19,149 nt of DNA from an uncultured Lacticaseibacillus sp. Its GTDB lineage: Bacteria; Bacillota; Bacilli; Lactobacillales; Lactobacillaceae. Below are positions 14,148-19,149 of the stretch, one piece after another. Made by a program: the position numbers and the translations under genes. The stretch lies in the NCBI GenBank assembly GCA_934370925.1, contig CAKRNG010000033.1, positions 1 to 19,149 on the forward strand. The letters run 5' to 3'. The notes under the pieces were generated by a model. It did not search any database. It saw only the letters and a list, made by a program, of their open reading frames with translations, and was not told the DNA's origin. Each line of letters begins with the position of its first letter. Within the stretch, counting starts at the first letter, position 1.

Positions 14148-14969
14148 CTATAAGAACATAACGAGTAACACGACAATCCCGAGGACAATGCGGTACCAGC
14201 CGAAACCGGTGAAGTCGTGCCCCTGAACGAACTTCAGGAGCCACTTGATGGTCACCCAAGCAACCAGCAAGGAGACGATGAAGCCCGTTGCGAGTACGGC
14301 AATTTCACCACCGGAGAATGTGTTGCCCTTCAGGAAGAAAGACCCCATTTTGAGGATGGAAACACCAAACATGGTTGGAATGGCGAGGAAGAACGAGAAT
14401 TCAGTTGCGACGTAGCGGGAAGTTCCCAGCAGGATGGCACCCAGAATTGTTGCGCCACTTCGGCTCGTCCCAGGCACGATGGAAAGTGCTTGGAAGAGGC
14501 CAATCATGATGGCGAGTTGGAATGAGACGTCGGCCAATGTGGTGATGGTTGGCTGACGGTGCTTGTTGAACCGTTCGATGATGATGAACAGAATCCCGTA
14601 GACAATCAGCGTGGTCGCGATGACCGGGGATGTCTGCAAGTGTTCATCCATCCAGTCGTTGAGGGGTAACCCAATGACAACACTGGGGATAACCGCCACA
14701 ATCACTTTCATCCACAGCACCCAGGTTGCGGAACGCTCAGCGGATGTTTTGCTTGGCGCAATCGGGTTCAGCTTGTGGAAGTAGAGGAACACCACCGCCA
14801 TGATGGCACCAAGCTGAATGACGTAATTGAACATGTACTTGAAGTCTGCACTTTGAGACATGTGAATCACGGACTGAACTAAATCGATATGCCCCGTTGA
14901 ACTAACGGGAAGGAACTCAGTGAGCCCTTCGACAATCCCAATGATGATTGCCTTAATAATATCTGCCAT
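14148..14969 (-). CDS. uppP: Undecaprenyl-diphosphatase UppP (BacA)
   Basis: A 273-residue integral membrane phosphatase that recycles undecaprenyl diphosphate for cell-wall synthesis and gives bacitracin tolerance. Both active-site segments are present: EGLTEFLPVSSTGH (14-27, with E14, E18, H27) and PGTSRSG (166-172, with R170). About eight membrane segments are predicted. The start follows GGAGAAG with short spacing. It is the first gene of the uppP-cutC unit and has its own extended -10 promoter with a palindrome just downstream. Confidence 0.95.
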   Translation of the reverse strand: MADIIKAIIIGIVEGLTEFLPVSSTGHIDLVQSVIHMSQSADFKYMFNYVIQLGAIMAVVFLYFHKLNPIAPSKTSAERSATWVLWMKVIVAVIPSVVIGLPLNDWMDEHLQTSPVIATTLIVYGILFIIIERFNKHRQPTITTLADVSFQLAIMIGLFQALSIVPGTSRSGATILGAILLGTSRYVATEFSFFLAIPTMFGVSILKMGSFFLKGNTFSGGEIAVLATGFIVSLLVAWVTIKWLLKFVQGHDFTGFGWYRIVLGIVVLLVMFL

Positions 14970-14983
14970 TAATACTTCTCCTT

Positions 14984-15011
14984 CACTATTACAATAGTGT
15001 CCAGTATAGCA
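14984..15011 (-). promoter_or_regulatory. uppP promoter with overlapping palindrome
   Basis: On the minus strand TGCTATACT (15003-15011) is an extended -10. The near-palindrome CACTATT-AC-AATAGTG (14984-14999) lies just downstream, around the transcription start and before the ribosome site, where a repressor would act. The regulator is unknown, and the bases do not match a CopY box (TACAnnTGTA). Confidence 0.5.
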
Positions 15012-15058
15012 GATACTGAAATCGGGTTACTGAATGAACGATTTATTTTTGACAAAGC

Positions 15059-16087
15059 TTATGGAAAAATCACGCAAACAGCTTCCGGCGTCCGGATATT
15101 GATGGCGAGCGTTGTGAGCGTGCCGTTGACGGGGTCGCGGCGGTAAAGTGTGCCGTTATCCGTGTTCTGGTTGACCGCAAACAGGTAACAATCACTTGGG
15201 TCAATGTTGAAGTCGCGGGGGAATTTCCCGAACGTGCTGGTGTAGTTAATGAAGGTCAAATCGCCAGCGCCCCCAATGGCAAACGTGGCAATACTGTTGT
15301 GGCCACGGTTACTGGTGTAGAGGAAGCGTCCGTCCTGACTAATCCGGATGGCGGCCGCACCGTTATGTTCCGTCCAGTCAGCGGGAATGGTGCGCAGTGT
15401 CTGCCGAGGACTGAAGGAGCCGGTCGCTGCGTCGTAATCGAGCACCTGCACCTCACTACTCAATTCACCCAACAGGTAGGCAATCGGTTTGGAAGGGTGG
15501 AACAGGATGTGTCGAGGGCCAAAGCCAGGTTCGCTACGCCAAATGGTAGGTTCCCCGAGTTTGCCCGCTTCCGAAACGGGGTAAGTGCTGACGGTATCGT
15601 TCCCCAGGTCAACGACAACCACCCGCTTGTCAGGCGTGAGCCCAGCGAAGTGGACGTGACTGGCTTCTTGCTCGGGCCGTGGTCCCTTACCGCTATGTGT
15701 GACTTCATCTGTGGCAACCAGGCTGCCGTCATCCTGAATCACATAAACGTTCAGGCGTCCTTCGTGGTAATTCGCCGCGAAAACTAACTGACGGTCTTCA
15801 TCCACGCTGACGTGCGCGGGCGAAGTGCCTGCTTCAAGGACGGAGCCCAGAACGCGTGGGTTATCGCCGTTTAAATCAACGGCGGCCACACCACCCGTTT
15901 CCTCGCCTGCCGCAACGGTGTACAATCGATTTGCTTTGGAGAGTGCCAAGTATGTTGGCCCGTTAATGCCAGTGACGTAGGGGAGCGGGGTACTAACGCT
16001 GCCCGTCACGGTGTCTAAAACCGCTTTATAAATACCGGCGCCCTCTTTACGGGTATAACCGCCGATAATGATTGTTTCTTCTGCCAA
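15059..16087 (-). CDS. Lactonase, 7-bladed beta-propeller (YkgB / 6-phosphogluconolactonase type)
   Basis: A 342-residue protein of the lactonase family that includes bacterial 6-phosphogluconolactonases of the propeller type. Repeated propeller-blade signatures occur, for example GPTYLALSKANRLYTV, SPAHVSVDEDRQLVFAANYHEG, GPRHILFHPSKPIAYLLGE and DGRFLYTSNRGHNSI. There is no signal peptide, so it is cytosolic. The likely start is a TTG at 16087: AAAGGGGG lies nine bases upstream and the next residues AEETIIIGGYT match normal family starts. The frame stays open to 16147, but that part covers the promoter. A hydrolase of another sugar lactone is possible. Confidence 0.85.
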   Translation of the reverse strand: MAEETIIIGGYTRKEGAGIYKAVLDTVTGSVSTPLPYVTGINGPTYLALSKANRLYTVAAGEETGGVAAVDLNGDNPRVLGSVLEAGTSPAHVSVDEDRQLVFAANYHEGRLNVYVIQDDGSLVATDEVTHSGKGPRPEQEASHVHFAGLTPDKRVVVVDLGNDTVSTYPVSEAGKLGEPTIWRSEPGFGPRHILFHPSKPIAYLLGELSSEVQVLDYDAATGSFSPRQTLRTIPADWTEHNGAAAIRISQDGRFLYTSNRGHNSIATFAIGGAGDLTFINYTSTFGKFPRDFNIDPSDCYLFAVNQNTDNGTLYRRDPVNGTLTTLAINIRTPEAVCVIFP

Positions 16088-16112
16088 AAAGTATGGCCCC
16101 CTTTCAACTGCT

Positions 16113-16163
16113 AGTATATATCTAAAGAAAGCGGATTCGCCACCCACAAAAACATGGTATCAT
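16113..16163. promoter_or_regulatory. Divergent promoter region, lactonase / PTS IIA gene
   Basis: On the minus strand TATACT (16113-16118) can serve as the lactonase -10. On the plus strand TGGTATCAT (16155-16163) is an extended -10 for the IIA gene. Neither has a convincing -35. The two units share about 110 bp of intergenic DNA. Confidence 0.4.
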
Positions 16164-16198
16164 AGAATTATCAAATTGTAGTGAGGATGAAGTGAACG

Positions 16199-16570
16199 AT
16201 GCAATTAAAATCAACTATCAAAGCAATTGGCGCCAACGCGTTGAGCCCGAAAGACCAGATGGTGATTCTGTTTGGCGATAAGGCAACGGATGCATTACGG
16301 GATGTGTCTGTCATCCAGGAGTTCGCAGATCCTAAAGCCCAGAAGACCATGAACGTGAAGGTGGGGGACCACCTCTACATCAACGGCATCAAGTTTCGTG
16401 TAGCGGGTGTCGGTAGCCTAACGAACCCCAACCTGCAGCAAATCGGCCACGCAACGCTCGTGTTCAAACCCGTCCCAAGTGTCGACCAGTTGGCGAATGC
16501 CATCTACCTGACGCCAACCGCAAAGCCCGTCTTTGCGGAAGGAACGGAACTTGTTTACGATTTAGCGTAA
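16199..16570 (+). CDS. Orphan glucitol/sorbitol-type PTS IIA protein lacking the phospho-histidine
   Basis: A 123-residue protein of the GutA/SrlB IIA family, seen from the C-terminal block GDHLYINGIKFRVAGVGSLTNPNL..IGHATLVF (56-89). In E. coli SrlB the phosphorylated histidine lies in a CFIHCH segment; here the matching place reads VIQEF (38-42), with Q40 where the histidine should be. No EIIB, EIIC or polyol dehydrogenase gene is near. It is therefore unlikely to carry phosphate and may be a regulatory or binding relative. The start has a GAGG-type ribosome site upstream, and a clear terminator follows. It diverges from the lactonase gene. Confidence 0.85.
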   Translation: MQLKSTIKAIGANALSPKDQMVILFGDKATDALRDVSVIQEFADPKAQKTMNVKVGDHLYINGIKFRVAGVGSLTNPNLQQIGHATLVFKPVPSVDQLANAIYLTPTAKPVFAEGTELVYDLA

Positions 16571-16594
16571 TAGGCGGCGAAAAGAATGAAACAG

Positions 16595-16627
16595 AAAAGG
16601 ACCGGACAAAAATGTCCGGTCCTTTTT
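16595..16627 (+). terminator. Terminator of the orphan IIA gene
   Basis: Arms AAAAGGACCGGACA (16595-16608) and TGTCCGGTCCTTTT (16613-16626) pair perfectly around a four-base loop and end in five T residues. Confidence 0.92.
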
Positions 16628-16640
16628 GACGGGGGTTTAC

Positions 16641-17042
16641 GTTAATGCTCAAAAGCTCCCGGGATGTTCTGCTCTGTTTATAGTCGAGCGCCACAAAGCA
16701 GAAGATTCCGGTTAACCCAAAAATGACGCTGGGGAAAGTGCACCCCAACGTCATTTTTACGTTAATCCTCATCTTCTAACCGCTTTGTTCTGCTCTGTGA
16801 TTAGTCGAGCGCCACATCCCAGCTTTTTCCGCTTAGCCCAGAAATGATTGCGGTGGAAACCCACCACCTCCATCATTTCTATGCTAATGCTCAAAAGCTC
16901 CCGGGATGTTCTGCTCTGTTTATAGTCGAGCGCCACAAAGCAGAAGATTCCGGTTAACCCAAAAATGGCGCTGGGGAAAGTGCACCCCAACGTCATTTTT
17001 ACGTTAATCCTCATCTTCTAACCGCTTTGTTCTGCTCTGTGA
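16641..17042. repeat. Tandem array of ~121-bp repeats
   Basis: Four unit starts are visible near 16641, 16761, 16883 and 17003, each with (G)TTAAT.CTC, then TTCTGCTCTGT, then TAGTCGAGCGCCAC (the last unit is cut before this block). Alternate units are nearly the same: 16643-16800 matches 16885-17042 with one substitution (A16726/G16968). Most units end in an imperfect hairpin such as AAATGACG...CGTCATTT. The array fills the gap between two convergent gene ends and stops three bases from the rpsN stop codon. A diverged copy lies at 1-74. Confidence 0.88.
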
Positions 17043-17045
17043 AAC

Positions 17046-17315
17046 TTACCAACTAGCCTTCTGCACGCCGGGGATTTGGCCCTTGTGTGCGAGGTCGCGG
17101 AAGTTGAGACGGGACATGCCGAACTTGCGCATGAACGCGTGGGGGCGGCCGTCAATGCGGTCGCGATTGTGCATGCGGACAGGAGAGGCGTTGCGGGGGA
17201 GAGTTGCGAGTGCTTCGTAATTCCCCTCAGCCTTGTACTGCGCGCGTAAATCTGCGTACTTATCAACCGTTGCCGCAATCTTAGCGGCTTTGGCGATTTT
17301 AGACTTCTTTGCCAT
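17046..17315 (-). CDS. rpsN: 30S ribosomal protein S14, zinc-independent type
   Basis: An 89-residue S14 with the family core [21 protein letters not shown] and the C-terminal [24 protein letters not shown]. It has no cysteine, so it is the zinc-free form and not the 61-residue CxxC type. In Firmicutes such copies often lie outside the main ribosomal operons and can replace the zinc form when zinc is scarce; whether a second rpsN exists here cannot be seen. The ATG at 17315 has GGAGG five bases upstream. It is monocistronic. A possible inverted repeat, ACTAA-7-TTAGT, lies about 70 bp upstream near a weak -10 (TAGACT). Confidence 0.95.
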   Translation of the reverse strand: MAKKSKIAKAAKIAATVDKYADLRAQYKAEGNYEALATLPRNASPVRMHNRDRIDGRPHAFMRKFGMSRLNFRDLAHKGQIPGVQKASW

Positions 17316-17447
17316 ATTTTCCTCCATTAATATAAGTTACTTCTTTTTTGTACGTGAACAGTCTAGCACAAAGTTGAAATGTTTACTAATGAAAAGTTAG
17401 TGCAATAGTCGAAGTATGCATTCTAAAATTGGTATGAAGTGAACACT

Positions 17448-17478
17448 AAAAAAGTCTTCCCGCACTTGGGAAGACTTT
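17448..17478 (-). terminator. Terminator of corA
   Basis: Arms GGGAAGACTTT (17468-17478) and AAAGTCTTCCC (17451-17461) pair perfectly with a six-base loop. On the minus strand a run of six T follows (17448-17453). It lies 18 bases after the corA stop. Confidence 0.9.
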
Positions 17479-17495
17479 AAGTGGTTACTTATCGG

Positions 17496-18440
17496 TTAGA
17501 AATACTTATTCCGCCAAAATTGGACACTCAGCACGAGGGCGATGACGACGGAAATGACGATTGTGATGACCCAGCTGAGGTGATCACCGGAGAAGGGCAG
17601 GTCGACGTTCATTCCGTAGAAGGAGAAAACGAGGGTGGGGATGGTCAGGATGATGGAGTAACTCGTCAGGAATTTCATGACACCATTCATGTTGTTGTTG
17701 ATAACGGAAGAATACGTATCTGCCGTTTCACGAATAATGGAGTTGCTAATCTGGGCCATTTCGGTTCCCTGCTGGTTTTCAATCATGATATCGTCCAAGT
17801 AGTCTAAATCATCTTCGTTCAGTTGGAGTACATTGCCACGCCCAAGATTTTCGAGCACGATGCGGTTGGTTCGCAGGCTCATCATGAAGTAGACCAAGCT
17901 ACGTTGAATGCCCATCAAGCCGTACAGGTCATCGTTTTTCAGTGTTCGCTGCAGTTTGGCCTCGATGCGAATACGCGACTTGTTCAAATCACGCAGGTAG
18001 GTGAGGTAGCTGACGCTGACTTGGTAAAGGAACTGGAATGCGGCACGGTAGCGATTGCGGGGATCAAAGCCGGCTACTTTGCCCTCCGCGAAGTATTGCA
18101 TGAGCGGAATGGGCTCGGTGTGGATGGTAATCAGGCACTTTTTCGTGATGATAACGGCGAGGGGAATCGTTTCGTAGCTACCGCGCTGATCGCCACTGGT
18201 TAGAAGGGATGGCATGTCATAAATAATGAGGCTGCTGTCTGCATCGTCATCGTACTCAAAACGCGCCCCTTCATCGGGATCAAGTCCGTAGAGTAAGAAG
18301 TCTTCGGGTGCCCCTGCTTGTTCCATGAGTAGTTCACGTTCTTTCGCGTCGGGTGCTACGACGTTAATCCAGACGCCAGACTCGATTTTAGTGGTCGGTA
18401 ACAGGCCACCGCCGTGCCGATGTTTGTAAATGGACAGCAT
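17496..18440 (-). CDS. corA: CorA-family divalent cation (Mg2+/Co2+) transporter
   Basis: A 314-residue CorA channel subunit, expected to form a pentamer and import Mg2+. The hallmark YGMNVDLP is at 275-282, after a first membrane helix (about 257-274) and before a second (about 289-308). The C-terminus ends with the basic RNKYF. The N-terminal 250 residues form the soluble acidic sensor domain, with a DDDADSS stretch at 64-70. I chose the ATG at 18440, with AGGAGGA seven bases upstream; the frame is open to 18620, but the extra part has no family similarity. It stands alone, with its terminator downstream. Confidence 0.93.
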   Translation of the reverse strand: MLSIYKHRHGGGLLPTTKIESGVWINVVAPDAKERELLMEQAGAPEDFLLYGLDPDEGARFEYDDDADSSLIIYDMPSLLTSGDQRGSYETIPLAVIITKKCLITIHTEPIPLMQYFAEGKVAGFDPRNRYRAAFQFLYQVSVSYLTYLRDLNKSRIRIEAKLQRTLKNDDLYGLMGIQRSLVYFMMSLRTNRIVLENLGRGNVLQLNEDDLDYLDDIMIENQQGTEMAQISNSIIRETADTYSSVINNNMNGVMKFLTSYSIILTIPTLVFSFYGMNVDLPFSGDHLSWVITIVISVVIALVLSVQFWRNKYF

Positions 18441-18462
18441 GATTTTCCTCCTGCTTTCTTTT

Positions 18463-18468
18463 ACTATA
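18463..18468 (-). promoter_or_regulatory. Possible corA -10 element
   Basis: On the minus strand TATAGT lies about 22 bases before the corA start. No clear -35 was found. No M-box magnesium riboswitch is recognisable in the short leader. Confidence 0.3.
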
Positions 18469-18523
18469 GGATACGGCAAATTGAGTTGTGACGAAAGTGT
18501 CGATTGTCGCGGTGCTGACGAAG

Positions 18524-18552
18524 AAAGTCTTCCCGAAGCCAGGGAAGACTTT
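18524..18552 (-). terminator. Hairpin with the same stem as the corA terminator
   Basis: Arms AAAGTCTTCCC (18524-18534) and GGGAAGACTTT (18542-18552) are identical to those of the corA terminator at 17448-17478, but the loop differs and the T-run is short and interrupted. It lies upstream of corA. It may end transcripts entering from the right, or be a copy of the same element. Confidence 0.5.
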
Positions 18553-18797
18553 GGGGCAACAATAACGCGTTGTGGTCTCCAGATAAAAGTTAGCGGGACT
18601 GTTTTCGTTACTAATTCCACAAACGATAAGTTTTAGAAAAATTTGCATTTGTGCATCAGGGGTGGTATATTTTTCACGAGAATTTTTCTTTGATTTTTAT
18701 CAGGTGCGTGGTTGCCGGGTTTGATAAAAATTAACGATTAAGTCTTCATTAGCGTATTTCTTCGCCGTGCTAGACACCGAAGTCATGCGCTCTTTTT
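18553..18797. other. AT-rich gene-free region
   Basis: No gene with a ribosome site or recognisable family is visible. One hairpin pairs TTTTTATCA (18694-18702) with TGATAAAAA (18722-18730), with a GC-rich loop of 19 bases. The rest is AT-rich and featureless to me. Confidence 0.5.
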
Positions 18798-19149
18798 AAT
18801 GTCCGTAAGCGGCTCCGCCGCATACGGACATTTAATGCGTAGCGAGGAACGAGCGAAGCCTCCGTTGAGCAGAGTGGCCACGGTATCAAAGTGAAACGTT
18901 AGAGCTAAAGTAACCAATTACATAGGGCTCCGCCGCATACGGGACACTTTTTAGTTACCCTAGCAGCTGGCTGCGTAGGGTAACTTAAGGCGTAGCGAGG
19001 AACGAGCGAAGCTTCCGTTGAGCAAGGTAGCCATGATATCAAAGCAAAACGTTCGGGCTAAAGTAACCAATTCATAGGGCTCCGCCGCATACGGGACACT
19101 TTTTAGTTACCCTAGCAGCTGGCTGCGTAGGGTAACTTAAGGCGTAGCG
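18798..19149. repeat. 152-bp tandem repeat array with hairpins, running off the window edge
   Basis: The block GCGTAGCGAGGAACGAGCG starts at 18837 and 18990, and a truncated start is visible at 19142, giving periods of 153 and 152. The first two units differ at roughly ten places. Each contains GGCTCCGCCGCATACGGGACAC and a strong AGTTACCCTA/TAGGGTAACT hairpin (18953-18985, 19105-19137). Before the first unit is a nested hairpin at 18798-18832 made of ATGTCCGTA/TACGGACAT around GCGGC/GCCGC. No open reading frame of note is present, and units are contiguous, so it is not a CRISPR array. Confidence 0.88.

Noticed and set aside
16464..17014. Minus-strand frames starting MRINVKMTLG as genes
   Set aside because: They lie wholly in the tandem repeats, one runs antisense into the IIA gene, and no good ribosome site was found. 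They are treated as repeat DNA, with the stop/start overlap noted as a curiosity.
18798..19149. CRISPR array
   Set aside because: Units of about 152 bp are contiguous copies without unique spacers and no cas gene is nearby.

Overview
The window reads as the chromosome of a Lactobacillaceae species of about 50% GC. I favour a Lacticaseibacillus-like lineage, but that placement is inference. It rests on an L-2-hydroxyisocaproate dehydrogenase, an orphan glucitol-type IIA protein, a cysteine-free 89-residue S14, strong AGGAGG-type ribosome sites, and the conserved Firmicutes block coiA / CYTH / relQ / nadK / rluD-like. Nothing looks like a phage, a transposase or a CRISPR array. The unusual content lies in regulatory and repeated DNA.

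Left part (1-5400, minus strand): a putative amino-acid / 2-hydroxy-acid module. An aminotransferase and a D-2-hydroxyacid dehydrogenase form a two-gene operon. After about 660 bp of structured, duplicated non-coding DNA come an EIIC-like membrane protein and an L-2-hydroxyisocaproate dehydrogenase. Upstream of the aminotransferase is what looks like a complete ribosome-mediated transcription attenuator. It has a strong promoter, an 18-codon leader peptide ending K-F-F-T-W-Y-F-G, four mutually exclusive RNA arms and an intrinsic terminator. This is the most notable finding: the operon should respond to charged aromatic tRNA, which suggests the aminotransferase and dehydrogenase handle Phe/Tyr/Trp and their keto acids (for example phenylpyruvate to phenyllactate).

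Centre (5600-13400): plus-strand L-asparaginase, a membrane-anchored GGDEF diguanylate cyclase and the competence protein CoiA, then a minus-strand CYTH phosphatase-like gene. A tight plus-strand operon follows: the alarmone synthetase relQ, NAD kinase and an RluA-family pseudouridine synthase, each joined by a TAATG overlap. A GNAT acetyltransferase ends the section. Compared with the Bacillus subtilis yjb block, the pepF and yjbH genes are missing between coiA and the CYTH gene.

Right part (13400-19149): minus-strand uppP-cutC, a YkgB-type lactonase divergent from an orphan PTS IIA protein that lacks the usual phospho-histidine, then rpsN (zinc-free type) and corA, both minus strand. Two repeat arrays occur here: a roughly 121-bp tandem repeat filling the gap between the 3' ends of the IIA gene and rpsN (a diverged partial copy lies at the far left edge), and a 152-bp tandem repeat with strong hairpins running off the right edge.
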